DNA from: Clostridia bacterium UC5.1-1C12
GTDB taxonomy: Bacteria; Bacillota_I; Bacilli_A; Erysipelotrichales; Erysipelotrichaceae
Length of the DNA stretch: 64,000 nucleotides
NCBI GenBank assembly: GCA_001305055.1
Contig: BBZX01000007.1
Span: 62,001 to 126,000, forward strand
Reading direction: 5' to 3'
Below are positions 20,066 to 29,691 of the stretch, in pieces. The notes below the pieces were generated by a model. The model saw only the letters and a program-made list of their open reading frames with translations, was not told the DNA's origin and made no database searches. A program made the position numbers and the translations under genes. The stretch's first letter is position 1; the number at the start of each line of letters is the position of its first letter.

Positions 20066-20530
20066 CTATTCATCGTCATCATCAAGGTCACCCTTAGTGA
20101 TATTCGGCGCATATTTTTTAAAATATTTCTCAATTTTTCTTCTTGAAAAAACTGTAAAGCGTACCTTTTCGCCGTCCTTCAGCTCAATAATCAGCTGATC
20201 CAGTCCCGTCTTCATCGGCATGATCTTCCATTCTTCTACATCATCCCAATAAAGATAGAAGCACTCCTCCCGGCTGCTTTCTTTATAGAATACCGCATGA
20301 TCACCGCTTAATTCAGTCATAACGTGATTCTTTATAAAGACAACGCCCGCCAAAGCCATTAAAGTAATCAGTAAACCAAAAATCCATAGCTTCCCGACGC
20401 ACATTAAGGAAATGCCAAATAAGACAAAGATAAGCAGACCGCCTGTCGGCTTGGAATTAATTTTAGTTTCAATCGTACGATCTTCAGGGAGATTATGACA
20501 GTACAAACGTTTGCTTCTTATTTCACTCAC
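20066..20530 (-). CDS. Small membrane protein with PH-like domain
   Basis: About 154 residues: two adjacent helices (GGLLIFVLFGISLMCV and IFGLLITLMALAGVVF) followed by a cytoplasmic domain with FYLYWDDVEEWKI and GEKVRFTVFSRRKIEKYF. This pattern resembles YcxB/bPH-type domains. The function is unknown and the C-terminus is very acidic (DLDDDDE). A GTG at 20530 is the likelier start, 8 nt after GAGAGG; an in-frame GTG at 20539 is the alternative. Confidence 0.6.
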   Translation of the reverse strand: MSEIRSKRLYCHNLPEDRTIETKINSKPTGGLLIFVLFGISLMCVGKLWIFGLLITLMALAGVVFIKNHVMTELSGDHAVFYKESSREECFYLYWDDVEEWKIMPMKTGLDQLIIELKDGEKVRFTVFSRRKIEKYFKKYAPNITKGDLDDDDE

Positions 20531-20668
20531 GAGACTCACCTCTCACGTATTAATTATAACTGAAAGCATTATATTTTCAATAGCTTCACACAATTCCACA
20601 AATTCCTTTTTATAATGATTTTTTAAATCTTTTTGAGTATAATAAAGACAATGAAATGAGGAAGTACG

Positions 20669-21499
20669 ATGCAGCAAATTTTAACGATGCTTAACAGCTT
20701 TTTTATGACAACCTTTATAGATGCTTTATTAACGATGCTTTTTTTGTTTATATTGATTACCTTATTAAAAAAGCTATTGATTCATATTGTTTTAAAATAT
20801 GAAAATGATAATCAGCAAATAATCATTAAACTGATTAAAATCGGGCTGAATGTCGTCTTGATTCTAGGCATATGCTATCAATTCACAGCTTTAAAGGAAA
20901 TCGTCAAAACGTTGCTTACCGGCGGCGGTGTGCTGGCTTTAGTATTAGGTTTAGCGGCTCAGGAAGCGGTTGGTAATTTGGTCAGCGGCATGATGATTCT
21001 CTTTTTCAAGCCCTTTAAGGCTGGTGATTTAATTAAAACCAATAATGGCCTGGTGGGAACTGTTTTGGATATTTCTTTGCGCCATACTGTTATTAAAACC
21101 TATGAAAATACTCAAATCATGATTCCCAACAGTGAAATTAATAAGGCAACGCTTGAAAATGTGACAGCAGCTGACTTTAAGGGTGATTTTCTTATTCTGC
21201 AGATATCCTATGAAAGTGATCTTGATCTTGCGGTCAGCATCATTGCTGAGGAAATCATAAAGCACCCAGATTTTCTTGATCTGCGCAGTGCTGCCGAAAA
21301 GGCTGATGGCATACCGGCCGTCAAAGTACGCTGTACGAATTTTTTAGACAGCGGTATTGAATTAAAAACTGCCTTGCAAAGCCGTTCCAGCGCGGTAGGT
21401 TATGCTATGTTGTCAGATTTGCGGTTCAGCATCAAAAAACGCTTTAATGAAGCTGGTATTGTGATTCCTTATCCGCAGGTAGTCATCCATCAAAATTAA
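20669..21499 (+). CDS. Small-conductance mechanosensitive channel (MscS family)
   Basis: 276 residues with three N-terminal helices. The pore-lining TM3 is GGGVLALVLGLAAQEAVGNLVSG, followed by the beta domain FKPFKAGDLIKTNNGLVGTVLDI and IMIPNSEINKATLENVT, and a C-terminal domain ending GIVIPYPQVVIHQN. It releases solutes under hypo-osmotic shock. Start ATG at 20669 follows GAGGAAG. TATAAT lies at 20638-20643. It is the first of two consecutive + strand genes but LDH has its own promoter. Confidence 0.9.
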   Translation: MQQILTMLNSFFMTTFIDALLTMLFLFILITLLKKLLIHIVLKYENDNQQIIIKLIKIGLNVVLILGICYQFTALKEIVKTLLTGGGVLALVLGLAAQEAVGNLVSGMMILFFKPFKAGDLIKTNNGLVGTVLDISLRHTVIKTYENTQIMIPNSEINKATLENVTAADFKGDFLILQISYESDLDLAVSIIAEEIIKHPDFLDLRSAAEKADGIPAVKVRCTNFLDSGIELKTALQSRSSAVGYAMLSDLRFSIKKRFNEAGIVIPYPQVVIHQN

Positions 21500-21511
21500 A
21501 AAGTGTTAAAA

Positions 21512-21540
21512 TTGTTGTTTTCCGGCTGATTGGCTATAAT
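21512..21540 (+). promoter_or_regulatory. Promoter of ldh
   Basis: TTGTTG (21512-21517) and TATAAT (21535-21540), 17-nt spacer, then CAGGAGG and ATG at 21561. No Rex palindrome was seen here. Confidence 0.7.
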
Positions 21541-21560
21541 AAAAACAGGAGGACAACAAT

Positions 21561-22519
21561 ATGAATTTAGAAAACAGAAAACTGGTTCTGATAGGTACTG
21601 GCTTTGTCGGCATGAGCATGGCATATACCTTTTTAAATACAGGTGGTATCGATGAAATTGTATTAGTCGATATGAACACAGACAAAACCATAGGTGAAGC
21701 CATGGATTTAAGTCATGGTCTTCCTTATGCCAGCAGCCGCATTAAAATCAAAGCCGGCAGCTATGCCGACTGCAAAGATGCAGCAATTGTGGTAATTACT
21801 GCCGGTGCAGCTCAAAAACCAGGTCAGACACGGCTTGATCTGACAATGGTTAATGCAAAAATAATGAAATCGATTACGGAAAGTATTATGGCCAATGGAT
21901 TTGACGGCATTTTAATCGTTGCCAGCAATCCCGTGGATCTGATGGCCTATGTTGCGCAAAAGTCAGCGGATTGCCAACCAGTCGAGTACTTGGCTCCGGT
22001 ACGATATTAGATACTGCACGGCTGCGTACCTTGATGGCTGATTATCTGAATGTATCGCCAACCAACGTACATGCCTATATGATGGGAGAACACGGTGATT
22101 CATCCTTTGTACCTTGGACACATGCGTATGTAGGCTGTAAAAAGATGCTGGAGCTTTTGGATGAACAGCATAAAGGACTTGATGATTTACATGAAATATA
22201 TCGTCAGGTACAGCATGCCGCTTATGAAATTATCGAAAAGAAAAAAGCAACTTATTATGGGATCGGACTGTCTTTAAATCGCTTAGTACGCGCTATCCTG
22301 GATGATGAAAACGCTATTCTGACAATTTCTGCCTACCAGCAGGATGAATATCATGAACATGATCTATATATTGGCGTGCCGGCAATCATCAATCGCAGCG
22401 GAGTTCGTGAAATCATTCGTCTGCCATTGAATGATGTTGATCAGCAAAAGTTCTTCAACAGCTGTAAGACATTGAAAGAAAATATTCAGCACATCGAACA
22501 AGAACTCAATTGGATTTAA
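21561..22519 (+). CDS. ldh: L-lactate dehydrogenase (frameshifted)
   Basis: NAD-dependent conversion of pyruvate to L-lactate, about 319 residues after correction. The N-terminal Rossmann motif is GTGFVGMSMA; D in VLVDMN selects NAD; SNPVD, RVLGSGTILDTARL and the catalytic His in GEHGDSS follow, then the C-terminal GIGLSLNRLV and GVREII segments. The frame breaks at 21978-21979 (GG): one more G changes KSADCQ into KSAGLPTSRVLGSG. The gene regenerates NAD+ during fermentation and would compete with the hydrogenase operon for reductant. Confidence 0.9.
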
Positions 22520-22553
22520 AAAGCTGCCGTAATTATCTACGGCAGACTTTTTT
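22519..22553. terminator. Bidirectional terminator between ldh and ferredoxin gene
   Basis: AAGCTGCCGTA/TACGGCAG stem with six-base loop, flanked by A and T runs between convergent genes. Confidence 0.8.
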
Positions 22554-22566
22554 ATTATTGCTTCGA

Positions 22567-23157
22567 TTATTCATATATACAGCCATCATTGCTGACAACT
22601 ACTTCGTGGTATTGAATCGGCAAACCGCTTAATTGCACGGCTTCATCAACAAGTATTTTCAGACTCATGCAGCAATCGCTGTTCATGCGAACGATTTGAA
22701 TCGAATGAAAATCAGCCTTTCTGAACATCTCAGCCAGTTTTTTTGCATATGTGTGATTAGTGTCGTTTTTAGGACAGGCAATCAGTACGACTTTATCAAT
22801 CATAAATTCTTTATGAAAATCCGCATAAGCGTAAGCAGCACAGTCAGCGGCTAAAAGTAAATCAGCATGCGGCAGATAACGGTTATCACTGCTGATCATT
22901 GAAAGATGAACCGGCCAATTATATAGTTCAGAATCATTGCCGTCACAGCAATCCCCTTCACAGCACCAGCATTCTTTTTTCGTTAATTCTATCGCCGCGC
23001 AAGGACAATGTGTTACGCACTCATTACAGCCGCTGCAGCCATCCTTTATAGCTGCCGTATGACCATTGACCTCAATAAACATATGTTCCTGACAAATGCG
23101 CAGGCATTGTCTGCAGTTCATGCATCGATCTGTATTAATAACAGCTTGAAATTTCAT
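22567..23157 (-). CDS. Ferredoxin-like Fe-S protein with cysteine-rich insert
   Basis: The N-terminus has two [4Fe-4S] binding motifs (CMNCRQCLRIC and CSGCNECVTHCP). A cysteine cluster CWCCEGDCCDG follows at about residues 70-80. The C-terminal half resembles a metal- or nucleotide-binding fold with LLLAADCAAYAYADFHKEF and KVVLIACPKNDTNHTYAKKLAEMF. It is probably a cytoplasmic electron carrier or a CODH/Hdr-associated type Fe-S protein; no partner gene adjoins. The CWCC...CC cluster is unusual. It is monocistronic and convergent with ldh. Confidence 0.7.
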   Translation of the reverse strand: MKFQAVINTDRCMNCRQCLRICQEHMFIEVNGHTAAIKDGCSGCNECVTHCPCAAIELTKKECWCCEGDCCDGNDSELYNWPVHLSMISSDNRYLPHADLLLAADCAAYAYADFHKEFMIDKVVLIACPKNDTNHTYAKKLAEMFRKADFHSIQIVRMNSDCCMSLKILVDEAVQLSGLPIQYHEVVVSNDGCIYE

Positions 23158-23612
23158 CTCATCACCTACTGAGAATCATTATAGCTGATAATATACAAGA
23201 TTGCATTTAATATACACTCCGAAAATATGATAAACAATGTATTATCACTGATTTTCATTATTTAGATAAATCTTATAGCTTAATTATAAAAAATGCTGAG
23301 TCCGTCTGATTCCAGCTTCTCCATAGCTCTGACGATACTCAGCAAATCACCTTTAGCATAGGCATCAGCATAATCAGAAATGAAAGCTTCAGTAATATTC
23401 TCTGTTTCATCATAATATAGCCCCTGCCTGAATTACGCTGTTATTAAATTAATTGTACTTCATTATGCTTTTCAAAGCAGCAAAGTTCTGCGGTTGTTTT
23501 AATGATCTCATGGACCTCAGTCAGACAAGACAAAGGCACTTAATCATAGTATCTCTATAAGAGTCTTTATCTAAAAAAAACTGATCAAATTAATGACCAG
23601 TTCATGTATTAT
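23158..23612. other. Gene-poor region with decayed coding remnants
   Basis: On the minus strand there is an open frame without a start at 23280-23432 (ENITEAFISDYADAYAKGD...). A second short one is near 23460-23556 (VHEIIKTTAELCCFEKHNE). Both look like the tails of real proteins but lack starts and ribosome sites; they may be remnants of one deleted regulator gene. Nothing else is visible. Confidence 0.35.
23573..23602 (-). terminator. Terminator after DEAD-box helicase gene
   Basis: AACTGGTCA/TGATCAGTT hairpin on the minus strand followed by TTTTTT, 10 bp past the stop codon. Confidence 0.75.
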
Positions 23613-25364
23613 TTAATCATCATACCGTGTCTTGCGGCGCGGCTTTTCATTCTTGCTCTTTGAGCTGTTGCGGCGGGTATGTTCCGTCGTTTTTCTTGAC
23701 TTATATGAATCTTCGCTCATCTTTTTAGGCTTATAGCTGCCCTCAATTTTCTTAACAGACTTGCGCACCGGTGCACCGCCGTCAATCTTAACATTCACTT
23801 CAAATCCGCGGATCGTGCAATTAGCCATATGTTCAAGCACCTTATCTACTGAATCATTGGCAATATCAACCAAGGTATATTTAGCTTTCAAATCAATTTT
23901 ACCAATAACAGATGAAGGAAGACCGGTTTCTTCAGCAATGGCGCATACTAAATGATTAGCAGCAACCCCTTGATTACGCCCAATATTGAAATGCAGTGTT
24001 GACGCATCAGCATCGTTGAACTTACGTTCCTTTTTCTTATTGAAAACCTCTTCCACAACCCCAGCGTCAATTACCTCAGGCTTATAAAGCATTGAAATCA
24101 AAGCACTCAATACGTTCTCGATAGCAACTCCCTCACCAAGAATTTCATTTGCAATTTCAATACTTTCCTCATTGATATCCTCAGAACATGCACTCATGAC
24201 CTGAGCCACAAATGCGCGTTTGCTCTCTTCCAATAACTCTTCACTGCTTGGCAGCTGGCGATGTGCGATGGCTGTTTTCGTATAACGCATAATGTCACGA
24301 ATGAACTGACGCTGACGCTTGCCAGCAATCAATGTGATCGCCTTCCCCTTTTTGCCGGCACGGCCTGTACGGCCTACACGATGAATGTAATATTCATTAT
24401 CCTGAGGGATGTCATAATTGACTACCAGGTCAATATTATCAACATCGATGCCTCTTGCCGCTACATCAGTAGCAATCAAAATCGGATAATTACCAGTACG
24501 GAATTGATCCATGACACGAGTACGCGCCTGCTGCTTCATATCACCATGCAGGCCAATGGCTTTGATGTCATATGAATTTAACTCATCGACAAGTTCATCC
24601 ACCATCTTTTTCGTATTACAGAAAATCATTGTGAGTTCTGGATCAAACGCATTCAGCAGGATACGTAAAGCATTCGTTTTCTTGCCGCGGCCACACTCAT
24701 AATAGCTTTGTTCCACAGTATCGATCGTCCGCTGTGTACTCTTAATTTCAACACTGACAGGATCTTGCTGGAACTGTCTTGTAATTTCCATAATACTGCT
24801 TGGCATTGTTGCTGAGAACAAAGTCATCTGATATTGTTCCTTTGGCATGCCCTTTAAGATTTCTTCGATATCCTCTTTAAAACCCATATTCAGCATTTCA
24901 TCTGCTTCATCAAGAATTACCATCTTGATTTCATCAAGCTTTAAAGTACGGCGGCGTAAATGATCCATCACACGGCCCGGTGTCCCTACGACAATTCCAC
25001 AGCCGCGCTTCAGCAGCTGAATCTGACTGTCAATTGGCTGACCGCCATAAATCGGAACGATTTTGACACCTTCTTTATACTTAGAAAACTTTCTTAATTC
25101 AGTCGCAATCTGAATATCCAATTCTCTGGTAGGACTTAGAATAAGAATTTGCGGCTTGCGATTTGTTGGATCCACCTTATCAATAGCCGGTAATCCAAAG
25201 GCTGCTGTTTTGCCTGTGCCTGTATTAGAACGACCTAACACATCTCTCCCTTGTAAGATATATGGGATTGCCTGTGCCTGTATGTCGGTTGCATTTTCAA
25301 ATCCCATCTCACTGACGGCTCTCAAAATTTCATTACTTAAACCTAATTCATTAAAATTTGTCAT
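23613..25364 (-). CDS. DEAD-box ATP-dependent RNA helicase (CshA/DeaD type)
   Basis: 583 residues. It has the Q motif (FNELGLSNEIL...IQAQAIP), motif I SNTGTGKTA, motif II DEADEM, motif III SATMP, motif V ATDVAARGID and motif VI HRVGRTGRAG. A DbpA-like RNA-binding domain follows (NQGVAANHLVCAIAEETGLPSSVIGKIDL) and then a basic, Lys/Arg/Ser-rich tail (about residues 540-583). It would unwind RNA in ribosome assembly or mRNA decay and cold adaptation. It has its own promoter and a long 5' leader with a GAGTAC/GTACTC hairpin. Confidence 0.93.
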   Translation of the reverse strand: MTNFNELGLSNEILRAVSEMGFENATDIQAQAIPYILQGRDVLGRSNTGTGKTAAFGLPAIDKVDPTNRKPQILILSPTRELDIQIATELRKFSKYKEGVKIVPIYGGQPIDSQIQLLKRGCGIVVGTPGRVMDHLRRRTLKLDEIKMVILDEADEMLNMGFKEDIEEILKGMPKEQYQMTLFSATMPSSIMEITRQFQQDPVSVEIKSTQRTIDTVEQSYYECGRGKKTNALRILLNAFDPELTMIFCNTKKMVDELVDELNSYDIKAIGLHGDMKQQARTRVMDQFRTGNYPILIATDVAARGIDVDNIDLVVNYDIPQDNEYYIHRVGRTGRAGKKGKAITLIAGKRQRQFIRDIMRYTKTAIAHRQLPSSEELLEESKRAFVAQVMSACSEDINEESIEIANEILGEGVAIENVLSALISMLYKPEVIDAGVVEEVFNKKKERKFNDADASTLHFNIGRNQGVAANHLVCAIAEETGLPSSVIGKIDLKAKYTLVDIANDSVDKVLEHMANCTIRGFEVNVKIDGGAPVRKSVKKIEGSYKPKKMSEDSYKSRKTTEHTRRNSSKSKNEKPRRKTRYDD

Positions 25365-25433
25365 TTGTACCTTCTTTCTAATGATTCGAGTACAAACTAA
25401 TGTACTCTAGCCTATATTAACAATAACTGATTA

Positions 25434-25462
25434 ATCATATCATTTTTAAATATGCCCGTCAA
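25434..25462 (-). promoter_or_regulatory. Promoter of DEAD-box helicase gene
   Basis: TTGACG (25457-25462) and TATGAT (25434-25439) on the minus strand with a 17-nt spacer, giving a leader of about 60 nt that holds the GAGTAC...GTACTC hairpin. Confidence 0.8.
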
Positions 25463-25552
25463 TAAATATTTTATTCGCCGGATCACAAGCTATAAAATTT
25501 GATCTTCTTATTTTAAGCCTATTTTTCGACAAATTTCGCAGGTTGCTTTTGG

Positions 25553-25672
25553 TATAGTAAACGTGCAAGGAAACTTGCATACGAAAAACCATTCCCCTTT
25601 AATCCCTTTTTCGTATTAAAATTCTATCTCTTTAAGCAGGAAAAACCCTTCTTCCCCTGGAAGGGTTTTTCT
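25553..25672 (+). ncRNA. Candidate small RNA with C-rich loops
   Basis: An extended -10 element (TGGTATAGT; TATAGT at 25553-25558) precedes three consecutive hairpins and no open frame. Hairpin one is TGCAAG-GAAA-CTTGCA (25564-25579). Hairpin two is TACGAAAAA paired with TTTTTCGTA (25580-25615), with an 18-nt loop containing TCCCC and TCCC. Hairpin three is the terminator (25641-25670, AAAAACCCTTC/GAAGGGTTTTT), with loop TTCCCCTG. Repeated C-rich loops are typical of Firmicute sRNAs that pair with ribosome-binding sites (RsaE/RoxS style). No good -35 is visible. Transcription start near 25563 is inferred. Confidence 0.45.
25641..25672. terminator. Strong bidirectional terminator
   Basis: Eleven-base-pair stem AAAAACCCTTC/GAAGGGTTTTT with loop TTCCCCTG. 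It could end the candidate sRNA on the + strand and act as a back-up terminator for the hydrogenase operon on the - strand. Confidence 0.8.
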
Positions 25673-25728
25673 GTTTACATAACATAATATTATTTTAAAT
25701 ATATAAAATAACCATCTCTGAACCACTC

Positions 25729-25757
25729 AAAAAGGCCCATCCGATGGGATGAGCCTT
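25729..25757 (-). terminator. Terminator of the hydrogenase operon
   Basis: AAGGCTCATCC/GGATGGGCCTT stem with loop CATC followed by TTTTT, 9 bp after the hydA stop codon. Confidence 0.85.
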
Positions 25758-25765
25758 CATGTTAA

Positions 25766-27507
25766 TTATTGAAATCTTTCCTTCTTTGAATAATGCGTAT
25801 GCAGCAGTTCATGTGCAAGCTCACTGTTAGGTTCCTTTAAGAAATTCTTATACAGTTCCTGAATTTGTGTATTTTCATGAGACTTACGAATCTTGCATTC
25901 AGTATCTTCAGTATATAATGCCTGAGAACGTTTTTGCTTAAAGTCTAGTCCGCTGTTGCGGATCTGAGCACTGACAATCGGCATACCGCCGCCGTTGATA
26001 CAGCCGCCCGGACAACCCATGATTTCAATGAAATGATAAGGTGATTTTCCTGCTCTGATGTCATCAAGCAATGGTTTCGCAATTGACATGCTGTGAGCTA
26101 CCGCTACCTTCACTTCCAGTCCAGCAATGTTTAAAGTCGCTTCTTTCAAGCCCTCAACACCGCGAACTGCCGTGTAATCAATGTTTTTCAGTTCATGTTT
26201 AGCAAGCACTTCCGCAACTGTACGAAGCGCAGCTTCCATAACACCGCCGCTGGTACCGAAAATAACACCGGCACCGCTGTATTCGCCAAACATATCCTGA
26301 TCAAAGTCGCTGTCAACCAGATCAACAAAATCAATACCATACATCTTGATCAGACGGCCAAGCTCTCTGGTTGTCAATACAGCGTCGACATCCTGCAGAC
26401 CCTTTGTCAGATTTTCACGACGGCCTTTTTCACCTTTCTTCGCAACACAAGGCATGATAGATACAACATAAATATCCTTTGGATCAATTCCCTTCTGCTG
26501 AGCGTAATAGGATTTCAAGATAGCGCCAAACATCATATGCGGTGATTTACAGCTTGATAAATGATTCAGCAGATCCGGATATTCTTTTTCTGCATAATTG
26601 ATCCAGCCTGGTGAACAAGAAGTAATCATCGGCAGAACACCGCCATGCTGAACGCGATTCAGGAATTCATAGCCCTCTTCCATGATCGTCAAGTCAGCCG
26701 CGTAATTTGTATCATAAACACGGTCAAAGCCTAACAGTTTTAATGCGGTTACCATGCGGCCGGTTACTTTCGTACCGATTGGCAAACCAAACTCTTCACC
26801 CAAACCAGCACGAATTGCCGGTGCTGTCTGTACGATGACATGTTTAGTTGGATCATTCAGCGCTTCGATCACTTCATGGATTTCTTCTTTTTCATGCAAA
26901 GCACCCACTGGACATACATTAATGCACTGCCCGCACTGCATGCAGTTTACTTCAGCCAATGATTTATTAAACACTGGCCCTACCGTTGTTTTGAAACCGC
27001 GGTTAATATAATTCAGACAGCCCAAGCCCTGAATCTTCTCACACGCAGCAACACAGCGGCCGCAAAGCACACATTTGCTTGTATCACGGACAACACCCGG
27101 CGATACTTCATCAAAATGCGGTGTCGTATGCTCACCCTTGAAAGCTTCCTCACGGACGCCAACCTGCTGAGCAAGACGCTGCAATTCACAATTGTTATTG
27201 CGGATACACTGCAGACAGTTCTTAGAATGATTAGAAACAATCAATTCTACAACCGTACGGCGGGCATCCAAAGCCTTCTTAGAATTTGTATAAACTACCA
27301 TGCCCTCATTAATTGGATAAACACAGGCTGCACATAAAGAACGAGCCCCTTTTACTTCAACGTTGCAGACACGGCATGCGCCAGTACCTGTCAAATCCTT
27401 TAAAAACATAAAGTAGGAATCTGAATACCGTTTAAACGGGCAGCTTCAAGAATCGTAGAACCCTCAGGCGCTTCAACTTCACGATTATTAATTGTTAATT
27501 TTACCAT
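25766..27507 (-). CDS. hydA: [FeFe]-hydrogenase catalytic subunit HydA (bifurcating type; frameshifted)
   Basis: About 580 residues after correction. Domains in order: an N-terminal [2Fe-2S] domain (cysteine ligands in PTLCFLKDL and ACRVCNVEV), a His-Cys [4Fe-4S] motif (HSKNCLQC...NNNC), a 2x[4Fe-4S] ferredoxin ([23 protein letters not shown]), the H-cluster domain and a small-subunit-like C-terminus. H-cluster motifs are L1 TSCSPGW, L2 MPCVAKKGE and L3 [12 protein letters not shown]. It makes or oxidises H2 in the cytoplasm with HydB and HydC. ATG at 27507 follows GGAGG. The frame breaks in TTTTT at 27412-27416; one T restores PTLCFLKD. HydEFG maturases are outside the window. Confidence 0.93.
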
Positions 27508-27517
27508 GATGTACCTC

Positions 27518-29314
27518 CTATCCTAATGAAATCGCATTAAAGTGGCAGGCATTCATGCAGGCTCCGCACTTGATGCATTTTTCAGTATCAATTTTATATG
27601 GCTCTTTGCCAGGCACACCAGTAATCGCACCAACCGGACAACCCTTGGCACATAGTGAACATTTACGGCAAGTATCAGGATCAATCGTATATTCCAGCAA
27701 TGCCTTGCAGACTTTAGCCGGACATTTCTTATCAACGACATGAGCAATATATTCATCCTTAAAGAAACGCAGTGTTGAAAGCACAGGGTTTGGTGCAGTC
27801 TGACCTAAACCACATAAAGCCGTATCCTTAATCGAATAGCTTAAGCGTTCAAGCTCGTCGATCGTTTCAAGAGTACCGCGGCCTTCACAGATATCCGTCA
27901 GCAATTCAAGCAGACGTTTCGTACCGACACGGCACGGCGTACATTTACCGCATGATTCATCAACGATAAAATCCATATAGAAACGGGCAATATCAACCAT
28001 ACAGTTATCCTCATCCATAACAATCATACCGCCAGAGCCCATCATTGAGCCTTTAGCAATCAGTGTATCAAAATCGATGGGTGAATCAAGATCCGCTTCC
28101 GTCAGACAGCCGCCGCTTGGGCCGCCGGTCTGAACCGCTTTAAAACGTTTATTATTTGGGCAGCCGCCGCCGATTTCATAGATTACCTCGCGCAGTGTTG
28201 TGCCCATTGGAACTTCTACAAGACCGGTATTGACAACCTTGCCGCCCAAAGCGAATACTTTAGTGCCGCTCGATTTTTCAGTACCGATGGATTTAAACCA
28301 TGCGGCTCCTTGGTTGATAATCTGCGCCACATTGGCGAATGTCTCAACATTATTAATAATTGTCGGTTTACCCCAAACACCCTTTACCGCAGGAAATGGC
28401 GGCTTCGGTGTCGGCATACCGCGTTTGCCTTCAATTGAAGCAATTAAAGCTGTTTCTTCACCGCAGACAAAGGCACCGGCGCCCAGACGGATCTCCAAAG
28501 TAAAATCAAAACCAGTTCCCAAAATATTTTTGCCAAGAAGACCGTTTTCTTCAGCCTGTCTGATAGCAATCTTCAAACGGTCAACCGCAATTGGATATTC
28601 GGCACGGATATAAATATAACCATGATGAGAACCAATCGCATAACCAGCAATTGCCATGGCTTCAAGTACCGCATGCGGATCACCTTCCAAGATTGAACGA
28701 TCCATAAACGCGCCCGGATCACCTTCATCAGCATTACAGATCACATATTTTTCATCATTTTTCTCATTCAGCGCAAACTGCCATTTACGGCCGGTTGGGA
28801 AACCGCCGCCGCCGCGCCCGCGTAAACCGCTGGCCATGATTTCATCAACAACCTGCTGAGGAGTCATTTCAGTCAGAACCTTGCCCAATGCCATATAACC
28901 GTCACGGGCAATATATTCCATAATATCCTCAGGATTGATTACCCCGCAGTTACGCAGAGCAATACGCTGCTGCTTCGCGTAAAAACGGATCTTATCAATA
29001 TTGAAAATCTTATCCTTTGTTTCTTCATCAATATCATGCATTTCCAAACGTTCAACACGGCGTCCCTTATATAGATGCTCACTGACAATTTCATGAACAT
29101 CTTCAGGCTTTACCTGACAATAGAAAACACGGTCAGGATGAATCGCTACGATCGGTCCCTTCTGACACAAACCAAAGCAGCCTGTTTTTACGATTTTAAC
29201 TTCTTTTTCAAGACCAAACTGAGCGATCCAGCGTTCAAACTCAGCTTCAATTGCCGGTGAATTGCTGGAAGTACAGCCAGTGCCAGCACAAATCAGTACA
29301 TTAATTCGTTCCAT
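27518..29314 (-). CDS. hydB: NADH dehydrogenase-like hydrogenase subunit HydB (NuoF-like)
   Basis: 598 residues. The N-terminal thioredoxin-like [2Fe-2S] domain has CAGTGCTSS and CFGLCQKG. The flavin/NAD site is [29 protein letters not shown] follows, the [4Fe-4S] motif is [11 protein letters not shown], and a C-terminal 2x[4Fe-4S] ferredoxin ends the protein ([23 protein letters not shown]). It is the FMN subunit that exchanges electrons with NAD(H) and is thought to be the bifurcation site in HydABC complexes. It lies 10 bp upstream of hydA. The frame is intact. Confidence 0.95.
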   Translation of the reverse strand: MERINVLICAGTGCTSSNSPAIEAEFERWIAQFGLEKEVKIVKTGCFGLCQKGPIVAIHPDRVFYCQVKPEDVHEIVSEHLYKGRRVERLEMHDIDEETKDKIFNIDKIRFYAKQQRIALRNCGVINPEDIMEYIARDGYMALGKVLTEMTPQQVVDEIMASGLRGRGGGGFPTGRKWQFALNEKNDEKYVICNADEGDPGAFMDRSILEGDPHAVLEAMAIAGYAIGSHHGYIYIRAEYPIAVDRLKIAIRQAEENGLLGKNILGTGFDFTLEIRLGAGAFVCGEETALIASIEGKRGMPTPKPPFPAVKGVWGKPTIINNVETFANVAQIINQGAAWFKSIGTEKSSGTKVFALGGKVVNTGLVEVPMGTTLREVIYEIGGGCPNNKRFKAVQTGGPSGGCLTEADLDSPIDFDTLIAKGSMMGSGGMIVMDEDNCMVDIARFYMDFIVDESCGKCTPCRVGTKRLLELLTDICEGRGTLETIDELERLSYSIKDTALCGLGQTAPNPVLSTLRFFKDEYIAHVVDKKCPAKVCKALLEYTIDPDTCRKCSLCAKGCPVGAITGVPGKEPYKIDTEKCIKCGACMNACHFNAISLG

Positions 29315-29325
29315 GCGCTTCCTCC

Positions 29326-29691
29326 TTATGCCTTTTCCGTGCCAACCGTATATTTTTCAAGCACGACGCCATTTTTAATATGACTTTCCAGCATCTCTAC
29401 GGCCTTTTCAGGCGTCATTAATACATAGGTGGTTTTTGAACCATTCTTATCAAATACTTCAACGATCGGTTCCAGTGTGCACATACCGATACAGCCGGTC
29501 TGTGTAACCACGCAGTTATAATTCTTATTCGCAGCTTCTTCTACAAGCGCATTCAGCACGGGTCTTGCCCCTGCCGCAATGCCGCAGGTAGCCATTCCCA
29601 CAACGACGCGGTACTCCGCTTCGCCTTCACGTAAATCAAGACGTTTTTTAGCTTGTTCACGCAGCTTTTGTAAATCTGCTAATGATTTCAT
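29326..29691 (-). CDS. [2Fe-2S] ferredoxin-like protein (HndB-like)
   Basis: About 121 residues with a thioredoxin-like [2Fe-2S] fold. Cysteine ligands are in VGMATCGIAAGARP and TQTGCIGMCTLEP. It corresponds to the HndB-type small subunit of NADP-reducing or bifurcating hydrogenases and probably passes electrons to HydB. ATG at 29691 (MKSLADLQKL) follows AGGAGG. It probably overlaps the stop of the preceding ATPase gene as ATGA and lies 11 bp before hydB. Confidence 0.85.
   Translation of the reverse strand: MKSLADLQKLREQAKKRLDLREGEAEYRVVVGMATCGIAAGARPVLNALVEEAANKNYNCVVTQTGCIGMCTLEPIVEVFDKNGSKTTYVLMTPEKAVEMLESHIKNGVVLEKYTVGTEKA

Noticed and set aside
26600..26620. Loss of an H-cluster ligand in HydA (TSCSPGW instead of TSCCPGW)
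   Set aside because: This variant is recalled as usual among bifurcating [FeFe]-hydrogenases, and the other H-cluster motifs are intact.
27412..27416. Programmed frameshifting in hydA
   Set aside because: The break is a plain loss in a T run, like about thirty others in unrelated genes, and no slippery site with a following pseudoknot was seen.
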